This document shows, piece by piece, positions 32,001 through 42,165 of a DNA stretch of 64,000 nt. Below the pieces are notes generated by a model. That model saw only the letters and a list, made by a program, of their open reading frames with translations. It made no database searches and was not told the DNA's origin. Both the position numbers and the translations under genes were made by a program. The number at the start of each line of letters is the position of its first letter. The stretch's first letter is position 1. Origin of the DNA: Blastocladiella emersonii ATCC 22665 (taxonomy: Eukaryota; Blastocladiomycota; Blastocladiomycetes; Blastocladiales; Blastocladiaceae); the NCBI GenBank assembly GCA_025594325.1, contig JANHCV010000003.1, positions 124,001-188,000 on the forward strand, written 5' to 3'.

Positions 32001-33549
32001 GGCTTCCACGGCGGCGGCAGCGGCGGCAACCCCGACCTCGCCCTCGTCCGCCATCACGGGCGCGTACCTCGTCGAGCTCCTGTTCCGGTTCATGGACACA
32101 GACGCGAACGGCAGCCTCGGGTTCCAGGACCTCGTCACGGGGCTCGGCAAGCTCGTCTTCACGGACCTCAACGGCCGCATGGAGCGGTTCTTCGAGATCC
32201 ACGACACGGACAAGGACGGCCAGCTCGCGCGCGAAGACGTCCTGCGCGTCTCCGAGTCGCTCCTGTTCATCTTCCGCAACGAGAAGACGGCCGAGGAGGA
32301 CGTGCATCTCAACGCCGTGTCCAACTTCCTACGCGTCGCGTTCCACATGGCCGAGGCGGCGCCCGCACCGGCCGCGGCGGCGGTGGCGGACGCGGCGCCT
32401 GCGCAGGTGGCCGAGTCGACGCCGGCTGTCGAAACCCCACCAGCACCAGTCGCTGATGCTGCTGCCGTCGAACCCGCGCCGGCTGCCGCGGGCGATGCAT
32501 CCGCACCCGCCGCGACGACCGAGACCACGATGACGGACCCGCTGCTGAACCCTCCTCCCGCGCCAGCAGAGCCAGCAGCAGCCGACCCCGCCCCCGCACC
32601 AGTCCCCGAACCGACTCCAAACGACCAGCCTGCCGCCGAGCAGGACATCATCGTGTCAATGCCGGCATTCCGCGCGACGCTGCTGACGGACCCGGTCCTC
32701 GAGTACCTGTTCCACGAGGGCCTGGTGCGCTCGTTCATCCTGGTCGCGCCCGCGCGGTCCACCGACTCGTCCTCGTCCGCAGGAGCGCCCGCCGAGGAGC
32801 GCAGCGTGCTCGACTCGCTGTTCAAGGGCGGCAAGCGGTTCGCCAACGTCGTCAAGGTCAACGTGTCCGAGGCCAAGAAGCGCAGCTCCGACATGGTCAA
32901 GGAGCTCGACGAGCGGCGCCGCCGCGAGGCCGCCGAGCGCCAGGCGCGCCGCGCCGCCAGTGTCAAGTCGGCGACGTCGGATACCGAAGGCGAGGGCGGC
33001 GCGCGCGAGGCCGGCGTCGACGACGAGGACAGCAGCCTCGTGCTCGTTGAGAAAGGCGCCACGTCGCCCACCGCGGGGTCGGGGTCGGGGTCGGGCCCGC
33101 CGTCGCCGACCAAGTCGGCCAAGTCGACGACCAGCTCGACCACGGGTGCTGCGCCGTCGGCGGCGCGCGACAAGTCGACGCTGCAGATGCTCAGCGAGGT
33201 GGACAAGTTCCTGGACCAGCTCGGGTTCGACGACGACGACTCGCCCGCGTCGACGCCCGCGGCGTCGCGCCTCGAGCTTCACCAGACGTCGGCGCTCGGC
33301 CACAGCGACCGCGAGGAGAACAACCCGGGCCGCCTCGTCCGCAACGAGTCGAGTTTGTCCGTCGTCGCCGACACCAAGTCGTCGCTCGACGACTTTACCC
33401 GGCTCGTCGGCGATATCCGGTCCAGCAACCAGGACCTCAAGTCTCTCGTCCCCGACACGCCGACCGTCGGCACCCCAGCGACGGCGGTCGCGCAGGCGTC
33501 CGGCAAGGTGCCCGAGAAGAGCGAGCTCAAGCAGGCGCTGCTCGGATAG
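29074..33549 (+). CDS. GRAM-TBC Rab GTPase-activating protein (TBC1D8/9 type)
   Basis: Seven exons, 29074-29338, 29399-29491, 29551-29652, 29714-30994, 31058-31363, 31423-31484 and 31549-33549, encode 1369 residues. Two GRAM domains sit in the N-terminal third (YAAAFRKNGMQQGWMYISEN; FGKLYLSETFLCFATEREDV). The TBC domain (about residues 480-735) has the arginine finger in IEKDLNRSLPE and the glutamine finger in ELGYCQAMN, both intact, so it should stimulate Rab GTP hydrolysis. An EF-hand-like pair follows (FMDTDANGSLGFQDLV; HDTDKDGQLAREDVL). The C-terminal ~450 residues are Ala/Pro-rich low complexity with a basic coiled stretch. Architecture and length match metazoan TBC1D8/TBC1D9; fungal Gyp2/Mdr1 is related. 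It is likely peripheral on endomembranes. Confidence 0.9.
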
Positions 33550-34237
33550 AAGTGTGCTATGTCGTGTCGATGGATGACTGTGCTGTGCGGATCGAAGTTC
33601 ATAAATGTTCTCTCTTCGCGATCGAATCTCGATGCCATCGGCCGAGGGCGCGCGGTGGTCATGGCCACGCACAAGAACACCAGGTTCAGTGACATGAACA
33701 CGTCCATGGCCATTGCTCATTGCTCGGTGGCGAAGAGCGATGATGGCATCCGGGAGCAAGTCCGGGAAGATGGAGGTAAGCGTCGCCGGGGACTCGGAGG
33801 CAGTGCGCAACATGAGCACGCCAGTGACGCGTCTCACGTCATGTGATTCATGATCGGCAGCCAAGCCACAGTGCGAGACGCGCCACTCCGCTCGCCTCCC
33901 CCGCGCCTCACGGTGCTTGCGCTGGACTCTTTTGATGAAACGGCGACAAACACGACCGGTGGGCGTGGGCTAGGGCAAGCAACCGAAGCTTCGCCGGCGA
34001 CGCCGCACTCGAAGCATTGATAACCCTCGAGTGCCCCCGCACCGAGCTCGAGTTCCGCTTAGCCTCCGCTCCCGCTGACTCTACGACTACCGCTACGACG
34101 ACGACAACGACGACGGGTGTCGCTGTACATTACCCAACGGCCGACTCTTCGCCGCGGCCTCTCGAGCATTATCATCCGCATCAGCGCGCTGGCCGCCCGA
34201 TACACCATCCCCTCCCTGTACATTACAACGCGCAACC
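33550..34237. other. Intergenic region upstream of the NADPH oxidase
   Basis: No gene is seen. Words of the dispersed motif family occur near 33825-33835 (ACGCGTCTCACG) and 33872-33882 (GCGAGACGCGCC). Runs of ACGACGACAACGACGACG near 34095-34115 are simple sequence. Confidence 0.5.
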
Positions 34238-35877
34238 ATGGCCTTGCACAAGCGCACCATCCAGTTCTGGGTGTTCTGGATCACCTTCCAGGCGGGCCTA
34301 TTCTGGGCCGGCTACTTTAAGCAGAAGAATGACTTTGGTCTACGGGTACGCCGTCGCGAACCGTCGCGCTCGAGGTCGCCCGGCTGACACAGCATTCGCG
34401 AGTGTAGCTGCTCAATAAGCTCGGCCTGTCCGTGTTCACGAGCCGCGGCGCCGGCCTGTGTCTCGCCGTGACGTCGGCGCTCATGCTACTGCCCATGTGC
34501 CGCAACACCATGGGCCTGCTGCGCAAGACGCCGCTCGGGCGGATCATCCCGTTCGACGAGGGCATTTTCTTCCACAAGGTGTGCGCGTGGACCGTGCTCT
34601 TCTTCTCGGCGGTGCACACTGTACGTGCTCGTTTGGTCATCGATGAACTCGGGCGGGACTGACGAACGCGCGCGGAACGACAGAATGCGCACTACGTCAA
34701 CTTCTTCAACGTCGAGACGGTGCTCAAGGCGCTCAAGCTCAAGGCGTGGCACATCCACTACACGATGTGGGGCGGCGCGACGGGTCACGTCATGCTCATC
34801 GTCATGTTCTTCATGTACACGGCGGCGGCGACGCAGATGCGGCACCAGTCGTTCGAGACCTTCTGGTTCGTGCACCACCTCGCCATCATCTGGTACCTGT
34901 GCGTCTTCTTCCACGGGTATGGGTGCTTTGTCAAGACGGTCGAGGGCGAGTGCCGGCCCTACTACTCGTGGGCGTACTGCCTGGCCGTGTCGCTGCTGTA
35001 CCTCGGCGAGCGCCTGTACCGCGAGGTGCGCGGGCGGCGGCCGACGACCATCGAGAACGTGGTGCTGCACCCGGGCAACGCGCTCGAGATCCAGTTCAAC
35101 AAGCCGTCGATGCAGTATGAGCCCGGCCAGTACGTGTTCATCAACATCCCCGAGATTGCGCCCATGCAGTGGCACCCGTTCACGCTCACGTCGTGCCCCG
35201 AGGAGCGGTACGCGTCCGTGCACTGCCGCCTCGCCGGCGACTGGACCCGCGACGCGGCGCGCGTGCTCGGGTGCATGGGCGAGAAGCGCGACCCGCGCAC
35301 CGTGACGCTGCGCGTCGACGGGCCCTACGCGGCGCCCGCGGACCAGGTGTTCACGTACGACCACGCGATCCTGGTCGGCGCGGGTATCGGTGTCACGCCG
35401 TTCGCGTCGATCCTCAAATCCATGTACTTCAAGTACCAGAAGAACGACGCGACGCTGCGGCTCAAGAAGGCCGACTTCTTCTGGGTCAACCGCGACAAGG
35501 CGGCCTTCGAGTGGTTCCAGGCCGAGCTGGCCAACATCGAGAACATGCTGCCGTCGCACATGCTCAACTTCCACCTGTACCTGACCGAGAAGATGGACCT
35601 CAACTCGATCCACAACTACTGCATCAACTCGGGCAACGAGCTCGACCCGATCACGGACCTGCGCACCCGCATGTCGTTTGGCCGCCCCAACTGGGAGCAG
35701 GAGTTTGCCAAGATCCGCGACACGGCGCTCGCCGGCAACCGCGTCGGCCGCCGCGAGAAGCTCAAGATCGCCGTCTTCTTCTGTGGGCCCGCCGCCATTG
35801 CGCACTCGCTCGGCGACGCGTGCATCAACCTGTCGTCCAACCAGGTCGAGTTCTCCTTCTTCAAGGAGCACTTCTAA
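34238..35877 (+). CDS. Superoxide-generating NADPH oxidase, NOX1/NoxA type
   Basis: Exons 34238-34345, 34408-34620 and 34684-35877 encode 504 residues. Six membrane segments form the ferric-reductase domain, with paired haem-ligand histidines in FFHKVCAWTVLFFSAVHT and WFVHHLAIIWYLCVFFHG. The FAD site is HPFTLTSCPE and the NADPH site includes GAGIGVTPFASILKSMY, FFWVNRDKAAFEWF and FFCGPAAIAHSLG. The C-terminus FSFFKEHF is the conserved Nox end. No EF-hands are present, which fits NoxA/Nox1 rather than Nox5. The enzyme moves electrons from cytosolic NADPH across the membrane to oxygen. In fungi NoxA acts with NoxR and Rac in differentiation and signalling. Three receptor-like genes follow directly downstream on the same strand. 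Confidence 0.94.
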
Positions 35878-35990
35878 CGCGTTGGGTACAAAGACTCATC
35901 ACCATCATCACCATCATCAATGTATTTATATCGTTTTGCGCAGCAGCTATGTTTGTTCACGTGTGGGTTGCCCCGCGAACACGCGACGCG

Positions 35991-36025
35991 GATGTCTCGC
36001 ATCACCTGAAACGGGACGCGACGCG
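35991..36025 (+). promoter_or_regulatory. Candidate receptor-promoter motif, copy upstream of paralogue C
   Basis: A 35-bp sequence whose core is CTCGCATCACCTGAAACG followed by GGACGCGACGCG, 213 bp before the ATG of paralogue C. It matches the copy upstream of paralogue D at 33 of 35 positions. Confidence 0.55.
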
Positions 36026-36237
36026 CCTTTGACAAGGCCGTTCTTCCTTGGTTACCAGTGCGCGATCTCGCCTCAACCAATGCGACTGTTCGCAAATGTT
36101 CAAGTGGGAGGCGCGAACAAAGTGCATCCATGGCGGGGAACCCCATCGGCGCCCACCTCCCTGATCGCACCACATCCCCTTCGGTCCTCCGCTTCTCTCT
36201 GCTCCCTCGATACATGTAACTACACCAGATCAGCGGC

Positions 36238-37700
36238 ATGAACATAACAAGCAGCAAGCAGTGGCTGATCCCCACGTCGGCCGTCAAGGCGGGCGCATCC
36301 GCCGTGCTCGGAAACGAGCCCATGTTCTACGCTGTGCACTTGTCCGCGTGCATCAATGGCGTCGCATCGCTCCTCGGTTGTATCGCTGTCCTTCTCCACG
36401 TCGCCGCCGTACCCGTCCCGCGCGTCGTGAGCGTGTGGACCCGTGGTCTATTCCACCCGTGGGGCACGGATCGCACGGCCGCGAAACGCGTCGATTTCTC
36501 GGCACGCTTCTCCAGGTACCTCGCGGTGGCGGATCTGATCTGGCACACGTCCCACTTGACCGACCACGCGCTGCTGCTCGCGCATAAGGAGTACCCGGAA
36601 GACAGCCTCGCGACGGGTCTCGCCCTCAACCTGTTCGTGTGGTTTGGGTGGTGCCAGATGCTCCACTGCGCTCTTTCGGCGTACTCGTACCTGAAGATCT
36701 GCCGCAACGTTCACCTCAAGTTCGGGCGGCACGACTGGCGGCTCCACGTCGTCACGTTCGGGTCCGTCGTGGTGCTTGCGATCATCTTCTACGTTGTGAA
36801 CGGGTTCGGGTCGTCCGCGTATTGGTACGATAAACAACAGGACTCGATGAGCGCGCTGAGCTCTGACGCGATCCGACGTTTAGGTGCCTGGGAAATAACC
36901 AAACGTTCGGCGGCAGCATGGTCTCGTTCATGTCGAGTATGGTCGCCACCACGAATGCCATGGCCACGACGATCGGCAACCGCGAGATCCAGAAGAAGGT
37001 GAGCCAAGTCAGCTTGTCAACAAAATCGACGGCCTCGCGGCCGACCACGTACAAGGCCGGCACGTCCAGCCGGGCCTCGGCGCAGCAGCCGCCCGCGTCG
37101 CCCGACGGCTCGGTGGCCAGCAGCAAGCGCGGGATGCTCGCGCCCGGCGGCGGCGGCGGCGCAACCTCCTCGACGGGCGGCGGGACCTCGTCCACCGGCG
37201 GCACCTCATCAGCGCACGGCGACCCGAGCTCGGACCAGCGGTCGTACGTCGCCGCGCAGTGTCTACGGACTCTCGTTCGGACGGCGCGCCTCGTGTACAT
37301 CCCGCTCGCGATCGGGTCGCTGACCGGGTCCCTGCTGATCTTCATCGGGATCGTCGAACCCATCACCTGCTTCATCACGGCGACGGCGGCCAACTGCTCG
37401 GGCTGGGTCAACGCGTACGCGTACTTCCACAACGAGCTCCTCAAGGCGTCTCTGCGCGCGGGAACGCTGTCGGCGGCGCCGTCGCAGGCCGGCACGATCC
37501 AGTCTGGGGTCGGGGCTCGGACTGCGACAGTCGACCGGAGCTCCGAAAAGCGGCCTTCGATCCTGGCCAGCGCGCTCGCGGCGAGTCTTCTGCGCGGTGG
37601 CAGCGCGCCACCGTCGCAAGCACAGCCGTCGCAGCCGCGAAACAACGGGAAAGGCATGTCGGGCGCGGCCGATGAGGCTAAGGTCGATGCGGCGACGTGA
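36238..37700 (+). CDS. Seven-transmembrane receptor-like protein, paralogue C
   Basis: Exons 36238-36824 and 36884-37700 encode 467 residues. The intron (GTACGA...GTTTAG, 59 nt) splits the Trp codon of AYW/CLGN. The family blocks are WLIPTSAVKAGASAVLGNEP, MFYAVHLSACINGVASLLGC, FSRYLAVADLIWHTSHLTDH, LFVWFGWCQMLHCALSAYSY, VVVLAIIFYVVNGFGSSAYW, SMVSFMSSMVATTNAMATTI, and after a ~110-residue Gly/Ser/Thr loop LVYIPLAIGSLTGSLLIFIG and NCSGWVNAYAYFHNELLK. The C-tail is Ser/Ala-rich. Paralogues C and D are the closest pair by eye. Function is inferred as a surface receptor; G-protein coupling is not shown by the sequence. Confidence 0.82.
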
Positions 37701-37889
37701 TTGAGATGGAATGGGTACGACTGATGATCAAGGTCGGCGTGCGCTGTGATCATGATCGGGGACATTTGACGCGACAGCGCAAGTTTGTGGAGCAGGGTTG
37801 TTTGTGCTCCAACCTATGTATATCTATGATCTTCTCTTGACGATCACGGAGTGCGAGGCATGGTATGGGCGGCGCAACCATCGACACGT

Positions 37890-37924
37890 GATGTCTCGCA
37901 TCACCTGAAACGCGACGCGTCGCG
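37890..37924 (+). promoter_or_regulatory. Candidate receptor-promoter motif, copy upstream of paralogue D
   Basis: The same 35-bp element as at 35991-36025, here with CTCGCATCACCTGAAACG then CGACGCGTCGCG, preceded by a CACGTG E-box at 37885-37890. It lies 335 bp before the ATG of paralogue D. Confidence 0.55.
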
Positions 37925-38259
37925 ACACCGGGAATAGACACGACGACGCGATACGAGCGGAGCCACAACAGGGCTAACATTTCAAACAGGAATTTGGCGG
38001 CATTTTAGACGAGTGTCTCCCGTGAACGGGGACCGCAAACGCGTCGTGCGTCGAGTTCGATCACTCAGGGCTTCGGCACGCCAGCGCGCGATATTTTGCC
38101 GTGTCCCGCACTGGCGGGAGACATCAAACTCCGTGCCCGCACTCACCACAGCAACCACACGCACAGTGTGATCCCCGCACCGCCCAGATCCACACTCTGG
38201 ATGCGAGTCCAAAACACCCGCCCGAATGAAGGGGCCATGAAAACACTTGCTGCAATCAC

Positions 38260-39964
38260 ATGAACTCGAATAGTACAAGCACGGCCCGGTGGCTCGTCCC
38301 CGCGTCGGCCGTCAAGGCCGGCCAGTCGGCGACGTTCGGCAACGACCCAATGTTCTATGCTACCCATGTGTCGGCCTGTATCAACGGCATAGCATCGCTG
38401 CTCGGCTGTATCGCTGTCCTACTCCACGTCGCTGCGGTCCCCGTCCCGCGCGTCGTGAGCGTGTGGTCGCGCGGGCTGTTCCACCCGTGGGGGACCGACC
38501 GCGCGGCCGCCAAGCGCGCCGACTTTTCGGCCCGCTTCGCCATGTACCTCGCGGTCGCCGACCTCATATGGCACAGCTCGCACTTGATTGATCATGCGAT
38601 GCTGCTCGCGACCAAGCAGTTTCCGGACGACGGTCTCGCCACGGGGCTCGCTTTCAATCTCTTCGTGTGGTTTGGCTACTGCCAGCTGATGCACTGTGTC
38701 CTCTCGGCGTACTCGTACCTCAAGATCTGCCGCAACGTACACCTCAAGTTTGGGAAACACGACTGGAAGCTTCACGTCGTGACCTTCGGCACGGTCGTGG
38801 TCCTCTCGATCGTGTTCTACCTCGTGAACGGTTTCGGGTCGTTTGCGTACTGGTATGCGTGCTGAATGATACGATTGTGCGGCAGGGGTACTCAACCGTA
38901 TCCTGTCGCCTTGTAGGTGTCTCGGGAACAGCCAGGCGCTCGGCGGGTCGATGGTCTCCTTCATCTCGAGCATGGTTGCGACGACCAACGCGCTGGCCAC
39001 GACCATCGGCAACCGCGAGATCCAGAAAAAGGTCAAAAAGGTCAACCTGTCGACCCAGTCGGCGAGCTCGCGGCCCGCGCGCAAGTCGATGAGCAAGTCC
39101 AAGGCCTCGTCCGGCCGCGCGACGGCGTCGGCGCAGTCGTCAGCCGTCTCGCCCGAGGCGTCGCCGTCGGGCAGTAAGCGCACGATCCTGTCGCCCAACG
39201 ACGCCGTGGGCTCTTCCACGGTCGGTGCGGGATCCTCGTCGGGCGGCGGCGGCTCGTCGTCGGGTCACGGCGATCCGAGCTCGAACCAGCGGTCGTACGT
39301 GGCCGCGCAGTGTCTCCGGACCCTCGTCCGGACGGCGCGACTTGTCTACATCCCGCTCGCGATCGGGTCCGTGATCACGGCGCTGCTCTCATTCGTCGGC
39401 ATCGCCGAGCCCATCGCGTGCTTCGTCGTCGCCACGTCCGCCAACTGCTCGGGCTGGGTCAACGCGTACGCGTACTTCCACAACGAGCTACTCAAGGCGT
39501 CGCTGCGGACCGGCACTACAACGGCCGCGCCGTCGCAGGCGGGTACGATCCAGTCGACGACCGGCGCGGGCGAGCGCGGCACGCTGCTGAAGCCGCTCGG
39601 TTCGGTCGGTGCGCTCGGATCCAGCACTTTGCGGGGTCAGCTGCCCGGCGCGGTCGGCGCACTCGGATCCAGCACGCTGCGCGGTACGAGTGCCGCGGCG
39701 GCGGCGCAGATGCACCAGTCGCGGAGCAACAAGTCGGGCTCGATTCCCGAGATGAACGTCGTTGCCCCGCCATCGCGGCAGCAGACGCGGATCAACACGT
39801 CGTCGGAATCGATCCCGGAGATGGAGATCACGTCGCCGCCGCAGAAGCAGCCGCGAAACAAGAAGTCGGGCTCGCTTCCAGAGTTTGACCTCGCGCCGCA
39901 GAGGCAGCCGCGGAACAACAAGTCGATCTCGATCCCAGAGATGCACGTCGAGCCTGCCACTTGA
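38260..39964 (+). CDS. Seven-transmembrane receptor-like protein, paralogue D
   Basis: Exons 38260-38852 and 38917-39964 encode 546 residues, the longest of the five. The intron (GTATGC...CTTGTAG, 64 nt) is at the same Trp codon and phase as in C and E. Membrane segments and signatures match paralogue C (PMFYATHVSACINGIASLLG; MYLAVADLIWHSSHLIDHAM; LVYIPLAIGSVITALLSFVG; SANCSGWVNAYAYFHNELLK). The C-terminal tail has internal repeats: GSSTLRG twice, then four copies of a (K/E)SxS(I/L)PE motif (SGSIPEM, SESIPEM, SGSLPEF, SISIPEM), resembling repeated docking or phosphorylation sites. Seven spans are inferred by eye. Confidence 0.82.
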
Positions 39965-40250
39965 GCTGGTTCGCGTGCCATTTCTTCAGCTTGGGGAGCC
40001 TCAGTAACTGTATATAATGTTATCTTTCTTCGCCCGCTGTACCTTTGGCCTTCTAAATTCCGCGTGAATGCTAGCGTCCAAGTCCCGTTGTCGCGCGGTG
40101 AAGTGGCATCGATCGGTAAGCGCGGGTATCGGATGTTGGCAACTGTTGACCGGTATCGTTAGACGCCGGATCTCGGTTGAATGCAAGCGTCGCCCAGGGC
40201 AACGCGGGACTGAGTGCGTGGCGCAGCAGCAGTCACGTGTTGCTATCAAC

Positions 40251-40278
40251 ATGAAACGGGACGCGTCTCACGCGTCCC
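40251..40278 (+). promoter_or_regulatory. Candidate receptor-promoter motif, copy upstream of paralogue E
   Basis: ATGAAACGGGACGCG followed by TCTCACGCGTCCC, in which GGGACGCG and CGCGTCCC form an 8-bp inverted repeat around TCTCA. It lies 215 bp before the ATG of paralogue E, with a CACGTG 16 bp upstream. It shares the TGAAACGGGACGCG core with the copies before paralogues C and D. Confidence 0.5.
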
Positions 40279-40493
40279 GACCGCGGCGGCAATAGCAGGG
40301 AGACTTGGCCCCCTGGCGATAGCAAGACCTGTCGCAGCTTTTCGATTTGCGCTGTTTCGTGGGGGACTCGATTGTTCAATTGGGTGACAAATTTGTGGTT
40401 CCACCCGAGTCAAGGGCAGGCTTGATCCGAGCTGGTCTCCCCATTGTCTGGCTCTGCAGGCCGAACTACTTCAATAAATCTACTGAAAACGCT

Positions 40494-41808
40494 ATGGAAA
40501 ATACGGAAGCTTCGTCATGGTTAATCCCGTCTTCGGCCGTCAAGGCGGGCCGCTCAGCGATGGTCGGAAACCTTGGCGCCTTCTACGCCGTCCACTTGTC
40601 CGCTTGCATCAACGGGACGGCGTCTATCCTGGGATGTATCGCTGTTTTGTTGCATGTAGCAGCAGTTCCTGTACCGCAGCTCCTCAGCAAATGGTCTCAT
40701 GGTTTGTTTCAAGCGTGGGGCACTGACCGCGAGTCAGCGAAGTGCGCCGACTTCTCTGGACGCTTCGCGACGTACCTCGCGGTCGCAGATCTCATCTGGC
40801 ACACTTTTCATCTTAGCGATCATGTGCTCCTACTCTCGCACAAGGCGTTCCCAGAAGCTAGTCTCGCGACGGGCCTGGCGTTCAACTTGTTTTTGTGGTT
40901 CGGCTACTGTCAACTCCTTCACTTTGCTCTCTCGGCCTACTCGTACCTCAAGATCTGCCGCAATGCAAATGTGCACATCAAGTTCGGGCGTTTCGACTGG
41001 ATGCTCCACGCCGTCACGTTTGGGACCGCGCTGTTGCTCTCGATCGTCTTCCATGCGGTGAACGGTTTCGGGTCGTTCGCCTACTGGTGCGTTTGAGTCC
41101 GTCATGCGCTACGCGACTACTAACCGCCCCTTGGCACGTCTACTCAGGTGTTTAAGTGACATCTCAACTTTGGGTGGGAGCGCGATACTGCTAGCATGTA
41201 GCGCAGTCGCAACGGCCAACGCAGTAGCCGCCACGGCCGGCAACCGCGAGATCCAGAAGCGGGTGTTGCTCGCAAACACGTCCGCCAAGAGGGCGAGCGT
41301 GTGTGCTCCGCGACCGACAATGGTCATCGCGACAAACTCGGCTCAGAGTTCTGCACAGTCGTCCGTCGTAGCGCCAGAAACCGTTTCGACCGGCGGCAAA
41401 TATGGCGTCGGATCACAGCACGATGCGACGGCCGCCTTGAGCGTTGGGAGCAACCCATCCTCATCTTCGCCGGGCACCTGGAACCCGAGCATGGACTACC
41501 GGTCGTATGTCGCGACGCGGCGGCTGCAGACGCTGGTTCAGACGGCTCGGCTCGTGTACGTCTTGCTGGCCATCGGGCTCGTGGTGACCACGGTGCTGTC
41601 GTTTGTGGGCGTGGCCGAACCCATCGCGTGCTTCATCGTTGCGAAGTCGGCCAACTGGATGGGCTGGGTCAACGCGTACGCCTACTTCCACAACGAGCTG
41701 CTCAAGGTGTCGTTGCGGGCGGCGGCGAGCACGCCCACGGCCACGGTGCCCATGAATGGTGACCGGGGCACCGTGCAGCAGTTACAAAACGCAACTGTGA
41801 CAGTGTGA
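40494..41808 (+). CDS. Seven-transmembrane receptor-like protein, paralogue E (diverged)
   Basis: Exons 40494-41086 and 41148-41808 encode 417 residues. The intron (GTGCGT...TACTCAG, 61 nt) sits at the same Trp codon as in C and D. The first half follows the family closely (WLIPSSAVKAGRSAMVGNLG; YLAVADLIWHTFHLSDHVLL; LFLWFGYCQLLHFALSAYSY). The second half is more diverged: the usual W-C-L-G-N has become WCLSD, the fifth span is ILLACSAVATANAVAATAGN, and NC in the last span is NW (SANWMGWVNAYAYFHNELLK). The third inner loop and C-tail are shorter, and codon usage looks less GC-biased than in C and D, hinting at relaxed constraint or older divergence. No stop or frameshift is seen. Confidence 0.78.
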
Positions 41809-42165
41809 TCGATTCCCCGCCGTAGCGGAGGCCGCGGGGGTCGTTGCGCAGGACCAAGGCGATCCCAATGGGACGCGTTGACAAGCGAGCCTGGTGAATT
41901 TCTTACGTTTCAGGAGCACCGCAATAGATGCGCTTATTTTCTTCGCCTTCTTCCGCTGCATTCGCAATTCGACGCGTCGACGCGCGGTGATAGAAGCCGT
42001 GATCCCGGCGATGACTCGGCAGGCTTGAAGACTCAGCCCGCGCACGTGCGCCAGTCAGCGTTCGACAGGCGCGTCAAGCCGCGGCGGTGCCCGCTTCGTC
42101 GCTCGCTCCCACCGCCGCCGCCGAGTCGCTTGCAACGTACCGACTCCCGTTCGCTCCACTTGCAA
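41809..42165. other. Intergenic region, no gene seen
   Basis: This is the 3' flank of receptor E and 5' flank of the aminotransferase. The frame of the aminotransferase is open upstream, but no earlier ATG in this frame gives a better N-terminus. Confidence 0.5.
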
